Shown: in pieces, positions 8,923 to 20,002 of the stretch
Position numbering within the stretch: position 1 is the first letter of the stretch
Layout of the letters: each line of letters opens with the position of its first letter
Assembly: GCA_913055155.1 (NCBI GenBank)
Contig: CAJXJR010000014.1
Coordinates: 1 to 64,000, forward strand
Source of the DNA: an uncultured Erythrobacter sp.
GTDB lineage: Bacteria; Pseudomonadota; Alphaproteobacteria; Sphingomonadales; Sphingomonadaceae
DNA length: 64,000 nt
Reading direction: 5' to 3'
Position numbers and translations under genes: made by a program
The notes under the pieces: model-generated
Told to the model about the DNA's origin: nothing
What the model saw: the letters and a program-made list of their open reading frames with translations, nothing else
Databases searched by the model: none

Positions 8923-10235
8923 TCAACAGTCCCTACAGTCATCTCCGTCTCTTGACGGCCTGTCTTCAAACTCCGGACGCCCGATCGCGGAGAGCGTGCG
9001 AAAGATGGGCCCGAAGATCACGATTGGCGGATACCAGGCAACATCCTCTTGATGGGCAGCTGGATTGTAGGTCTCCGCATTGGGCAACAGATACGATCGG
9101 TCGATGTCTCCCAAAGCAAGAAGAATACGTGCGCGGGCGAGGTACGCATCGGTACTTGTAACATTAAGGCTGGTTCTCGCAGTGAGAAGTTCACGAGCGA
9201 GGATCAGCACATCTAAGGTTGTCCGCGTTCCGGCTCGCTGCTGGGTCAATGAGCCCTCATACGCGGCCTCTGCAGCCTCGACTGCGAAACTCAGGCTTTC
9301 AACTGCATTCGTCTGAGCTTCCAAATTTCGCCAAGCTGACGAAACCTCGGCAACCAATCCTCGACTTGCAGCGTCGATAAGCCTCCAGTCAGCATCATTG
9401 TTTGCCCTCGCTTCGTTGACGCGAGCAGCAAGCTCGCCGCCAGTGAACAAGGGACCCGAAACGACGACTTCGCCTACCAGCCCTCTTTGACGGAGATCGT
9501 TGCTGTAAGGCGTGACCGGAAGAAGGTCGACGCGCCCGCGCAGATCCACTCGCGGCAATCGAGCCGAAACGGCCGAAGACGTTTCTGCACGCGAAATTCT
9601 CTCGCGCGCATGTGCTGCCTTCAAGACGGGAATATTTTCCAGCGCATGATCACGCGCTTCAGCCAATCCGTCCACGGGCAGTTGAAGGGGGTTTGGCGGT
9701 AGGATGTCTCCGGCAGGAGCTCCGACGATTTCATGGAATCGCGCTTCGCTTTCAGCAAGGCTGCTGGTGGCTACTGCTACCTGGGCTTCCGCCAGTCTTA
9801 CCCGAGTCTCGACCTGCTGAAGGTCCGCCCGCGTGGTTTCGCGCACTTCGAAACGAGCGCGAGTGTCGGACAATTCGCGAGACAGGAGTTCCAGATTGTC
9901 GCGCGCAATCTGTAGCCCGTTCCTGTCTCGAATGAGCAAGGTGTAGGCAACGATCACTGAATAGAGCAGCTCCTGCTCGGCTCGCTCCAAGGTGTGTTCC
10001 TGAAACTTTATCGCAGCGGCCGCCTGCTGTTCGTTTGCCCTCAGTCTGCCGAACGTTGCCAAAGGCTGACTGAGAATGAGCGAAGCCGAGCTGGACCAAC
10101 CCGACGAGACATTGAGGTCGTCGGTCGGCAAGTCTACCCGGTCCCGCCGATATCCATGAGACAGCTCGTATTCAATTGTCGGGCCGAATTGAGCCCGAGC
10201 CTGAGGTAGGAGAAAATCAGCGGACCGCTTTCTCG
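8923..10235 (-). pseudogene. TolC-family outer-membrane efflux protein, N-terminus removed by IS6 copy B
   Basis: The frame is open from the IS edge at 10235 to a stop at 8923, about 437 codons. It shows the two tandem long-helix repeats of TolC/OEP proteins: ASLILSQPLATFGRLRANEQ with following helices, and a second GPLFTGGELAARVNEA followed by GTRTTLDVLILARELL, the latter being the usual end of the second repeat. The signal peptide and first strand-helix segment are absent because the IS interrupts the gene. Such proteins form the outer-membrane exit duct of type I secretion or RND pumps. An internal TTG at 10131 could start a 402-residue product, but without a signal peptide it would not be exported. 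Confidence 0.85.
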
Positions 10236-11061
10236 GGTGCTGTCAGTCTAACGCTAACTCGTCTCCACTCGGCAGAAGTGCCCCTGCCCTCGTTGGCAGT
10301 TCAGGCCACGAGGTTCTGCCACTCAGCCAAGGCGGCTGAGCGGGCGGCTTTGTAAGTCTGACGATCTACGAGGTGGCGTTCGGAGTTGAAGTGGTTGTGA
10401 ATGTTGGCGTGGACGGAGGCGAATTTTTGCAAGCTCTTCATTAGTCGAAACCTGAGCATCACCCTCTCACGTCTTCGAAGCGGAAGGTGCGAATTCTCAG
10501 CCCGATTGTTGAGCCACCTCCCCATCTCGCGACGATCCTCAACGCCTAGATCCTTCATCGCCGCAGGATAGGATTTCAGCCCGTCGGTGACGATAGTCGC
10601 TGGGCTGCCGTGCCGCTTCAGCGTCTTCTTGAAGAACCGCAAAGCCGCAGATTTATCCCGTTTCTTTGTGACGTAGCTCTCTAGGATCTCACCTTCATGA
10701 TCGACGGCGCGCCACAAGTAATGGGTCTCGCCGTTGATCTTCACGAAAACCTCATCGAGGTGCCAGCGCCAGTGTTGGAAACTTCTCATTCTCGAAACAC
10801 GCTGGCGTCTGATGTCAGCTGCGAACATCGGCCCGAACCGATTCCACCACAGCCGAACGGTTTCGTGACAGATGTCGATACCGCGTTCGAACAGCAGGTC
10901 TTCTACGTTCCGCAACGACAGCGGAAACCGGACGTACATCATCACGACCAGACGGATCACTTCAGGTGATGCGTTGAAGTAGCGAAACGGGTTATCGGCC
11001 TTGCTCATCCAGACCGGCTAGCATCGCCCTACCCGCTCAGCCAGTTTGCTTTGACAGTGCC
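10236..11061 (-). mobile_element. IS6-family insertion sequence, copy B (826 bp)
   Basis: Same length, orientation and terminal repeats as copy A (left GGTGCTGTCA, right end reversed GGCACTGTCA). Flanks are CTTTCTCG on the left and TCCTTTTG on the right, so no target duplication is seen. With copy A it brackets 5.1 kb in direct orientation, the geometry of an IS6 composite or translocatable unit. Confidence 0.9.
10301..11008 (-). CDS. IS6-family DDE transposase (copy B)
   Basis: 235 residues beginning MSKADNPFRYFNASPEV. The same DDE motifs as copy A are intact (WHLDEVFVKI, IVTDGLKSY, NRAENSHL), with about 94% identity by counting differences. It probably encodes a working transposase able to mediate cointegrates with copy A. 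Confidence 0.97.
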   Translation of the reverse strand: MSKADNPFRYFNASPEVIRLVVMMYVRFPLSLRNVEDLLFERGIDICHETVRLWWNRFGPMFAADIRRQRVSRMRSFQHWRWHLDEVFVKINGETHYLWRAVDHEGEILESYVTKKRDKSAALRFFKKTLKRHGSPATIVTDGLKSYPAAMKDLGVEDRREMGRWLNNRAENSHLPLRRRERVMLRFRLMKSLQKFASVHANIHNHFNSERHLVDRQTYKAARSAALAEWQNLVA

Positions 11062-11066
11062 TCCTT

Positions 11067-11267
11067 TTGGGAGTGGTGGCTGGTTGGACAGCTTGGTACG
11101 CACTCATGGACCGCGACGGTGCGCCGGTTACAATGGCGCGGTGGTTGGTCGGAGGGGTATCTGGCGCGATAGCTTTATACGTTGCTTCCCTGATTTGGAG
11201 CGAGCTTCCCGATCCCGATGAAGTCGAAGAGTGTTGGTGGGAGGACCGCACTTATGTTTGCCGTTAA
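11067..11267 (+). CDS. hypothetical small membrane protein, probably truncated by the IS
   Basis: Unrecognised. The frame is already open at the IS edge and ends at 11267. A single hydrophobic stretch (WLVGGVSGAIALYVASLIW) is followed by an acidic, Trp/Cys-containing tail EVEECWWEDRTYVCR. TTG 11067 or ATG 11106 are possible starts, neither with a convincing RBS. It may be the surviving C-terminus of a longer protein cut by copy B. Confidence 0.4.
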   Translation: MGVVAGWTAWYALMDRDGAPVTMARWLVGGVSGAIALYVASLIWSELPDPDEVEECWWEDRTYVCR

Positions 11268-11362
11268 GGCAGGACTAGGCTTTGAAGTCCCGACCTTATT
11301 GGGGAGCGGTTTTGGGAATAAATGCTCTTCCTTGAAAAAATATAAATTAAATCAAGGGTAAT

Positions 11363-11453
11363 TGGCGGAGCGGGAGGGATTCGAACCCTCGATACGGGGT
11401 TACCGTATACACACTTTCCAGGCGTGCGCCTTCGACCACTCGGCCACCGCTCC
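11363..11453 (-). tRNA. tRNA-Ser (anticodon GGA)
   Basis: The minus strand reads GGAGCGGTGGCCGAGTGG at the 5' end, anticodon loop CTGGAAA, a long variable arm (type II tRNA), T-loop GGTTCGAATCC, and 3' CCGCTCC-G-CCA with an encoded CCA. The 7-bp acceptor stem is perfect. It decodes UCC/UCU. Its 3' end faces the accessory zone, the usual geometry for island integration at tRNA genes, although no duplicated att copy was found on the far side. Confidence 0.95.
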
Positions 11454-11552
11454 GCATGTCCATTTGCGCGCTACCGCCTTGCTGCTTGAACGCGTGTGGT
11501 CGGACAGACGGCGGGCACCTAGCGAAGGTGTGTGGCAAAGACAAGCAGCGTA

Positions 11553-11993
11553 ATGACAAAGGCGCCCGTGCTCCCTAATTCGGGCGGCATGACACGCACC
11601 TTCGGCCTCGCCCCCGGCAATGCAGACATGGAAGCCGCAGCACGCGCGGCCTTCGGTCGCATCCCTGCCGCCTTTGCCGCGCACCTGGGTGACGTGGTGA
11701 TCCAGGTGGAGGACTTTGCCGACGAGGACTTGCTGGCCGACATGGGCATCGAAAGCCCGTTCGAGTTGACCGGCGTCTACGAAGGGCTGCCGATGACCGA
11801 GCGCAGCATCGAGCATTCCGGCACCATGCCCGATCGCATCCGCCTGTTCCGCCTGCCGATCCTGCTGGAATGGTGCGAACGCGGCGACGAGACCTTCGAG
11901 CACCTGGTGGCGCACGTTCTGGTGCACGAGATCGGCCATCACTTCGGCCTGTCGGACGAAGACATACACGCGCTGGAGGAGCAAGTCCTGTAA
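11553..11993 (+). CDS. minimal zincin-type metallopeptidase-like protein
   Basis: A small protein with a C-terminal HVLVHEIGHHFGLSDEDIHALE segment: the HExxH zinc motif typical of the short zincin-like family PF06262. The preceding region PFELTGVYEGLPMTERS and GTMPDRIRLFRLPIL is also conserved in that family. There is no signal peptide, so it is cytoplasmic. Family members average about 120-130 residues, so ATG 11589 (MTRTFGLAPG) is an equally good start. Substrate unknown. Confidence 0.85.
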   Translation: MTKAPVLPNSGGMTRTFGLAPGNADMEAAARAAFGRIPAAFAAHLGDVVIQVEDFADEDLLADMGIESPFELTGVYEGLPMTERSIEHSGTMPDRIRLFRLPILLEWCERGDETFEHLVAHVLVHEIGHHFGLSDEDIHALEEQVL

Positions 11994-12030
11994 GGCTTGC
12001 CAAGCTGCGCGGACGTGGCAGGGTGCAGTC

Positions 12031-13008
12031 ATGAAGCACCTCCTTGCCCTGACCGCCCTCGGCCTAGCCCTTCCCGCCTTGGCGCAGGAGGCGGACGAGC
12101 CCGTGACTCCGTCCTCCGTGGTTGCCCACGCCAGCGCCGAAGAATGGCTCCCCATCGATCCGCAAGACCTGCTGGTGATGGAACTGGCGCCCGACGCGCG
12201 CGGCAACGATCGCACGGTGGTGATCCAGCTGATGCCGCCTCCGTTCAGCCAGCCGTGGGTAGCGAATATCCGCGCACTGGCAGTGGCACACTGGTGGGAC
12301 GGGACCTCCGTCTACCGGGTGCAGGATAACTACGTCACCCAATGGGGGGATGTGACGGAGGCCAAGGCCTTGCCGGAAGGGGTGGTTTCGCCACGGGCGG
12401 CATACGACCTGCAGAATGCGGGCATTGTCCGTACAGGAACCGAGGCGAGCTGGACCTACCAGGACGACCCGAACAATCCGCGCCTGATCTACGGACAGAT
12501 CATGCTGCAAAGCCATTCGCCGGGCCGCTACGACACATTCTGGCAGGGCTGGCCGGTTGGCGGGATGATCCGCCCGCACGATTCGCTCAACTGGCCGATC
12601 CACTGTTACGGCCATATCGGCGTTGCCCGCAATTATGCGCCGGACACCGGCACCGGGGCAGAGCTTTACACCATCATCGGCCAGCCGCAGCGGCACATGG
12701 ATCGCAACCTTGCCGTGGTGGGCCGCGTGATCGCGGGGATGGAGCACCTTTCCAGCCTGCCGCGTGGATCGGGTGAGCTGGGGTTCTACACCGAGGAGGA
12801 GGCGGACCTGCGCACGCCGATCCTTTCGGTGCGCCTGGGCAGCGAACTGCCCGACCCGCCCGCCTTCGAATACCTCGACACCGCCAGCGAGAGCTTTGCC
12901 CGCTATGTGGCCGTGCGTGCCAATCGCAGCGATCCGTTTTACACCCAGCCGGCAGGCGGGGTGGACGTGTGCAACGTGCAGGTGCCGGTGCGGCGGGTGG
13001 CCGACTGA
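12031..13008 (+). CDS. periplasmic cyclophilin-type peptidyl-prolyl isomerase
   Basis: 325 residues. The signal peptide MKHLLALTALGLALPALAQ ends in a typical ALAQ cleavage site. The cyclophilin core is recognisable in HCYGHIGVARNYAPDTGTGA, ELYTIIGQPQRHMDRNLAVVGRV and IAGMEHLSSLPRG. The long N-terminal segment before it (about residues 20-180) is typical of sphingomonad members. It probably assists folding of envelope proteins; activity is not certain, because some catalytic-site residues are hard to place by eye. Confidence 0.8.
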   Translation: MKHLLALTALGLALPALAQEADEPVTPSSVVAHASAEEWLPIDPQDLLVMELAPDARGNDRTVVIQLMPPPFSQPWVANIRALAVAHWWDGTSVYRVQDNYVTQWGDVTEAKALPEGVVSPRAAYDLQNAGIVRTGTEASWTYQDDPNNPRLIYGQIMLQSHSPGRYDTFWQGWPVGGMIRPHDSLNWPIHCYGHIGVARNYAPDTGTGAELYTIIGQPQRHMDRNLAVVGRVIAGMEHLSSLPRGSGELGFYTEEEADLRTPILSVRLGSELPDPPAFEYLDTASESFARYVAVRANRSDPFYTQPAGGVDVCNVQVPVRRVAD

Positions 13009-13225
13009 CAGGGCTCCTTCGCGCCGGTTGGACGTGTAACCTTTCACAAACCCCGATATCGGCCCGCAAACGGCAGGAATCCGCGATTTGCGCACCCCGG
13101 GGTGGAGCACACAAGCGGGCTGTTCGAAAAACCTGGCGCACAGCCGCGCGCAGCAGCGATCGACGATTGGAAAGAGCGGGCGCCGACCTAGCGCGCAGGC
13201 CGCGCTGTAGGAAAATCCCGCCGCC

Positions 13226-15307
<2,082 letters not shown>

Positions 15308-15410
15308 CACCCGTGAATGTGTGCTGCGCTGCGGCTTTCGGCAAGCGGAAATCCGACGTTCGGACCTTTGATTCCCATCAAAGCATCGCCGGCCAGCGGG
15401 CATATCCTAA

Positions 15411-15425
15411 CAATCGTTACGATTG
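15411..15425. promoter_or_regulatory. palindrome upstream of the carotenoid oxygenase gene
   Basis: CAATCGTTACGATTG is a perfect 6-3-6 inverted repeat, 22 bp upstream of the ATG at 15448 and in the divergent space shared with rsh. Size and symmetry fit a dimeric repressor site (TetR/MarR/GntR-like). No regulator gene is adjacent. Confidence 0.45.
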
Positions 15426-15447
15426 ATTCGCCATTGGGAGAGAAGTC

Positions 15448-16917
15448 ATGGTCCATTTTCCGCAAGAGCCGCTGTACGCGGACGTGCTGCGCCTGGTGCG
15501 CCTGGAAGGCGATATCGCCGATCTCGAGATCGAGGGTGAAATCCCTGCCGAAATGGACGGCGCCTTCTACCGCGTCCATCCGGACCCGCAGTTCGCGCCC
15601 AAGGCCGGCGGCGACCAGTTCTTCAACGGCGACGGCATGGTCTCGATGTTCCGGTTCAAGGACGGGCGCGTCTCGTTCAAGCAGCGCTATGCCAAGACCG
15701 ACAAGTGGAAGCTGGAAAACGAAGCGGGCCGCGCGCTGTTCGGCTCCTATCGCAACCCGCGCACCGACGATCCCAGCGTGATCGGCCAGCATCGCGGCAC
15801 CGCCAACACCAACGTGCTGGTGTTCGGGGACGACCTGCTGGCGATGAAGGAAGACAGCCCCTGCCTGGTGATGGACAAGCTGACGCTGGATACCGAAGGC
15901 TATACCGACTGGGATGGCGAGCTGACGCTGAAGACCTTCGGCGCGCATCCCAAGATCGATCCCGACACGGGCAATTTCTGCAACATCAGCTACGCCAGCA
16001 AGGGCGACCTTTCGCCCGATGGCACCTATTACGAGATCGACCGTGACGGCAACGTGGTGCGCCGCGCCGAGTTCGAAGTGCCGTACTACACCATGCTGCA
16101 CGATTTCAGCATCGCCGGTGACTATGTGGTGATCCCGGTCTCTCCCTACAGCAGCGATCCCACCGTGCTGGAGCAGGACCGGCCGCACTTCTATTACGAC
16201 CGCAGCCTGCCATCATACATCGGCGTGATGCGCCGCGATGGCGATGGCAGCGACATGCGCTGGTTCAAGCACGAGCCGGGTTCGTGCAGCTGCCACGTCA
16301 TGAATGCCTTCCAGGAAGGCACGAAGCTGCACCTCGACACGCCGGTTTCGAAGATCGGCAGCCTGCCGTTCTTTCCCGACAGGGACGGCGCGCCGTTCGA
16401 TCCCGAACTGGCAATGACAGAGCTGGCTCGGATCACCGTGGACCTGGCATCGAACACCGACGAAGTGGAATCGATCACCCCGCTGGGCAAGGCACCGGGC
16501 GAATTCCCGCGCATCGACGATCGCATGGCGGGCAAGCCCTATCGCCACGGCTGGATGATCACCTACGACTTCGCCAAGCCCTACAACGGCCCTCCGGGAC
16601 CCTTTGCTGGCGTCATCAACACGCTGACCCATTTCGACCTCAAGACGGGCGAGGAAACCAGCTGGTGGTGCGGGCCGGACGGATCGATCCAGGAACCCTG
16701 CTTCATCCCGCGCAGTGCCGATGCGCCCGAAGGCGACGGCTGGCTGGTCGCGCTGGTGGACGACCACGTGCGCAACTATTCGGACCTGTGCGTGTTCGAC
16801 GCGACCGCCGTGGGCAAGGGCCCGATCGCCCGTGCCAAGCTGCCGATCCGCCTGCGCCAGGGCCTGCACGGCAACTGGGCCGACAAGGAAAAGCTGGGCG
16901 ACAAGCTGGCCGCCTGA
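15448..16917 (+). CDS. carotenoid/lignostilbene cleavage oxygenase (NOV1-like)
   Basis: 489 residues, matching the lignostilbene-dioxygenase-type members from Novosphingobium in length. It is a cytoplasmic non-heme Fe(II) enzyme that splits an alkene with O2. The four iron-ligand histidines of the family are visible: His 167 (GAHPKID), His 218 (TMLHDFS), His 283 (SCHVMNAF) and His 474 (QGLHGNW). The early family block NGDGMVSMFRF is present. RBS GGGAGAG precedes the ATG. Whether the substrate is a stilbene or an apocarotenoid cannot be told from sequence; the gallate-type dioxygenases elsewhere in the window favour aromatic metabolism. Confidence 0.92.
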   Translation: MVHFPQEPLYADVLRLVRLEGDIADLEIEGEIPAEMDGAFYRVHPDPQFAPKAGGDQFFNGDGMVSMFRFKDGRVSFKQRYAKTDKWKLENEAGRALFGSYRNPRTDDPSVIGQHRGTANTNVLVFGDDLLAMKEDSPCLVMDKLTLDTEGYTDWDGELTLKTFGAHPKIDPDTGNFCNISYASKGDLSPDGTYYEIDRDGNVVRRAEFEVPYYTMLHDFSIAGDYVVIPVSPYSSDPTVLEQDRPHFYYDRSLPSYIGVMRRDGDGSDMRWFKHEPGSCSCHVMNAFQEGTKLHLDTPVSKIGSLPFFPDRDGAPFDPELAMTELARITVDLASNTDEVESITPLGKAPGEFPRIDDRMAGKPYRHGWMITYDFAKPYNGPPGPFAGVINTLTHFDLKTGEETSWWCGPDGSIQEPCFIPRSADAPEGDGWLVALVDDHVRNYSDLCVFDATAVGKGPIARAKLPIRLRQGLHGNWADKEKLGDKLAA

Positions 16918-16939
16918 CGCCTTACCGATACTCCCGGAC

Positions 16940-16979
16940 CTGGCGGCGACCCTCCCCCGGGGTTGCCGCCAGTTTTCTT
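16940..16979 (+). terminator. rho-independent terminator after the carotenoid oxygenase gene
   Basis: CTGGCGGC...GCCGCCAG with additional pairing inside (GACC/GGTT), followed by TTTTCTT. It sits 23 bp past the stop and just before the convergent peptidase gene. Confidence 0.85.
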
Positions 16980-16985
16980 GTGCGT

Positions 16986-18905
16986 CTAGCCTTCCCAGCC
17001 GACAATCTCGTCCACATTGCCGCGGGTCATCGAGTGATAGCCGGGGCGGGTTTCGCGATAGATGCGACGGGCGATCGGCTGGCCCCAGCTGCCGGTATCC
17101 CACAGCGCCTGGAACAGCGGAGCGACGAACTTGTTGCGCCCCACGTCGGCAAGGAAGGTCTCGGCCTGCGGCACGGCAGGCTGGTACTGGTTGCGCAAGG
17201 CGGCCTGCAGCCACAGGAACAGCACTTCGTTGTTGCCCGTGTCCGACAGGCCCAGCTGCGCATCCAGCGCGGCCAGCTGGTCGGCCGTCATGGTTTCCGG
17301 CAGCTCGCGCAGGAAGCGCTGCTGCTCCGCACCGGTCCAACCGCCCCAGGTTTCGGCGGAGGGCAGGCTGCCGTCTTCGCCATAGGCCGCAGCGGCATTA
17401 TCGACCTCGGCAAAGGCCTGCGGATCGGGCGCCACGGCATTTTCCGGCAAGCCCGTGCCATAGACCCATTCGTCCAGCATCAGCGCCTGTTCCAGGTCCT
17501 CGTCGCCGTCGACCACCTGATCCCGCAGTTCGGCCAGGAACATCTCGCTGGTGGCCGGCTGGAAGGCGTGTCGGTCGAACCAGCCGCGCATGAATTCGTC
17601 GAAACGCTCGCGACCGATGATCGCCTCCATCGTGCGCAGGAACACCGTGCCCTTGTCGTAGATCGCCTCGCCAACGGTATCGAACGGGCTGATGCCTTCG
17701 GGCGTGCGCATGGCGGTGTTGGGATTGTCGGCGCCGTTCTCGGCCACCGCTTCCGCCAGGCTGTCATAGCTCAGCGCATATTCCTGCGCCGCGCGCTTCT
17801 CGCCGAACACGGCCTCGGTAATGCGGCTTTCGAAATAGGAGGTGACGCCTTCGTTCAGCCAGCCGTCGCGCCAGCTGGAATAGGTGACGAGGTTGCCCGA
17901 CCAGCTGTGCGCCAGTTCGTGCGCCACCAGCCCGGTGTTGGAGCGGTCACCGGCGATGAAGGTGGGTGTCAGGAAGGTCATGACCGGGTTTTCCATCCCG
18001 CCGTAGGGGAAGCTGGGCGGCAGCACGATCATGTCGTAGCGGCCCCAGCGATAGGGGCCGTAGATATCTTCCGCCGCGTCGATCATGGCTTCGGTGTCGA
18101 CCAGTTCGGCGGCGGCCGCGTCCAGCACTTCGGGCTCTGCCCACACACCCGAACGAGGGCCCAGTTCGGCAAAGTCGATATTCCCTGCCGCAAGCGCGAT
18201 CAGATAGGGCGGGACGGAGTTTTCCATGGCGAATTCGAAGGCCCGGCGGTTCTCGCCCACGTCTTCGGGCTCACCCCGGCTGATACCCGACATGACCACC
18301 GTCAGCGGCTTTGGCGCGGTAATGCGCGCTTCCCAGGTCTGGCGGATGCCGGGGCTATCCTGCGTGGGAATCCAGGTGCGGTTGAGGATCGCCTGCCCCT
18401 GGCTGAAGACATAGGGGTACTCGCCGCCCGCCGTCTGTTCGGGATCGAGCCACTGCAGCGCCTCTGCGTCGGGCCCGCTGGCGTAGGTGACGACCACCTG
18501 CTGCAGCGCAGGCCCGGTCAGTTCGCCCAGGGTAACGGTGATCGGCTCACCCTTCTCCCCGTCGGCTTCGCCAATGGTATAGTCCAGCGCATTGCCGTTG
18601 CCATCGCTGATACCGCCGATGATCAACCCGTTCGAATCGAGCACGATCTCGGTCGCGTCTTCGGCGGCTTCCACGTCCAGCGTGGCCGTGCCTTCGACCC
18701 GGCGCCCTTCGAAGTCCAGGTCGAGGTCCAGCGCCACGTGCGTCACGCGTGCTTCGGTGGGGCGGGCATAGGTGAACTCGTCGAAGGCCTGCTCGCTGGT
18801 CAGCACGGGCGGAACGCCGCGCTCTTCGCCGGGCAGGTCGTCCGCCGTGCAGGCGGCCACCAGGAACGGCAGGGCAAGGACAGGGGTAAAGGCAGGAACG
18901 CGCAT
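16986..18905 (-). CDS. M1-family metallo-aminopeptidase, lipoprotein
   Basis: About 639 residues from MRVPAFTPVLALPFLVAAC, a lipoprotein signal with lipobox VAAC; an upstream in-frame ATG at 18962 is less likely. The M1 exopeptidase motif GGMENP (about 302-307) and the zinc site HELAHSW...E (His 329, His 333, Glu 352) are intact. A C-terminal helical ARM-like region (QRFLRELPETMTADQLAALD onward) follows, as in leukotriene-A4-hydrolase-like members. It probably trims N-terminal residues from peptides at the outer membrane or in the periplasm. Confidence 0.92.
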   Translation of the reverse strand: MRVPAFTPVLALPFLVAACTADDLPGEERGVPPVLTSEQAFDEFTYARPTEARVTHVALDLDLDFEGRRVEGTATLDVEAAEDATEIVLDSNGLIIGGISDGNGNALDYTIGEADGEKGEPITVTLGELTGPALQQVVVTYASGPDAEALQWLDPEQTAGGEYPYVFSQGQAILNRTWIPTQDSPGIRQTWEARITAPKPLTVVMSGISRGEPEDVGENRRAFEFAMENSVPPYLIALAAGNIDFAELGPRSGVWAEPEVLDAAAAELVDTEAMIDAAEDIYGPYRWGRYDMIVLPPSFPYGGMENPVMTFLTPTFIAGDRSNTGLVAHELAHSWSGNLVTYSSWRDGWLNEGVTSYFESRITEAVFGEKRAAQEYALSYDSLAEAVAENGADNPNTAMRTPEGISPFDTVGEAIYDKGTVFLRTMEAIIGRERFDEFMRGWFDRHAFQPATSEMFLAELRDQVVDGDEDLEQALMLDEWVYGTGLPENAVAPDPQAFAEVDNAAAAYGEDGSLPSAETWGGWTGAEQQRFLRELPETMTADQLAALDAQLGLSDTGNNEVLFLWLQAALRNQYQPAVPQAETFLADVGRNKFVAPLFQALWDTGSWGQPIARRIYRETRPGYHSMTRGNVDEIVGWEG

Positions 18906-19069
18906 GGAAACTCCGGTTTTCGGGGAACTTTGTTGGGGGGAATCTGTTTGTTTCGGGCGCAACCATAGCAGATGATCGAGCCGAGTCAGCCATTCATGGA
19001 GAAGGGCTGGTATTTGCAGCAGGTATCGGCTTGGTGGTAAGTGGAACGTCCAGCATTTCGAGGCCCCCC

Positions 19070-19957
19070 ATGCGCAAGCTCATCACTGCCGCGGCCATCG
19101 CCGCAACCGCACTCGCCACACCGGCGCTGGCGCAGGATGCGGTCACCTCCGTCGAGCAGCAGCTCGACCCCGCGCTGGACGGCGGCGAGGATATCGTTGT
19201 CTCCGGCGAGCGCGGCGAAATCCATTCGCAAGCGCGCGAGCAGGCCCGCGAGATCACCCCGCGCCCCGGATCGAACGCGGCCCCGCTGGCGCGCATGCAG
19301 GCGCCGGTATGCCCCGGCGTGTTCGGCGCCGAACTGCAGACCGCATACCAGATCATCGGCCGCATCCGTTCCAACGCCGAACGTATCGGCCACGAGGTCA
19401 TTCGCGGGGAACCGTGCGCTGCCAACGTGATCGTCGCCTTCGTCGACGATCCGCAGGACGAGTTCGAGCAGCTGCGCGATGCCAACCACTACACCGTGCG
19501 CAACCTCGATTACTGGGATGCCAAGCGGGTTCGCGAGCAGCAGGGCCCGGTGATGGCGTGGAACGTTACCGCCACCATGAGCCGCGACGGCATTTCCGGC
19601 TTCGGCCAGCCGCCGACCTTTTCCAGCACCGCGATCAGCCGCACCGAGCTGGGCGTGCGCAACGACATCGGCATTTCCGTGGTGCTGATAAGCCGCAATG
19701 CGATTGCCGAGATGGATACCATCGCCGTGGCCGACTACGTCACCATGCGCGCACTGGCGCAGACGCGCGTCCCTGAAGGCGCCACGCAACTGGGCACGAT
19801 CCTGGAACTGTTCGAACCGGGCGTGGAAGCCCCGCCCTACCGCCTGACCGCGTTCGACGAGGCCTACCTGCGCAGCCTCTATCGCAACCAGGCCAACACG
19901 CCGAGCAGGCTGGCCTTGCGCGATGTGGGGAACCTGATGGAAAGCGGCGGCGACTAG
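19070..19957 (+). CDS. hypothetical secreted protein
   Basis: Unrecognised. From MRKLITAAAIAATALATPALAQ it has a clear Sec signal peptide, giving a mature protein of about 274 residues. A segment IVVSGERGEI resembles the start of many sphingomonad secreted proteins. One Cys pair (VCPGVFG and EPCAANVIVAF) may form a disulfide. It is followed 45 bp later by a GH16 gene on the same strand. Confidence 0.8.
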   Translation: MRKLITAAAIAATALATPALAQDAVTSVEQQLDPALDGGEDIVVSGERGEIHSQAREQAREITPRPGSNAAPLARMQAPVCPGVFGAELQTAYQIIGRIRSNAERIGHEVIRGEPCAANVIVAFVDDPQDEFEQLRDANHYTVRNLDYWDAKRVREQQGPVMAWNVTATMSRDGISGFGQPPTFSSTAISRTELGVRNDIGISVVLISRNAIAEMDTIAVADYVTMRALAQTRVPEGATQLGTILELFEPGVEAPPYRLTAFDEAYLRSLYRNQANTPSRLALRDVGNLMESGGD

Positions 19958-20002
19958 CCACCAACGGGTGACAGCGCGCCTGCATGGTCCTAGGCTGCAG
20001 CC

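Noticed and set aside
13009..13225. Possible small gene between the cyclophilin and rsh genes
   Set aside because: No start with RBS and no recognisable protein; the region is a convergent spacer with a chance CACCCCGGGGTG palindrome.
16284..18968. Very long open frame on the plus strand opposite the M1 peptidase
   Set aside because: The minus-strand peptidase has complete catalytic motifs and a lipobox; the opposite frame has none and is an artefact of high-G+C codon bias.
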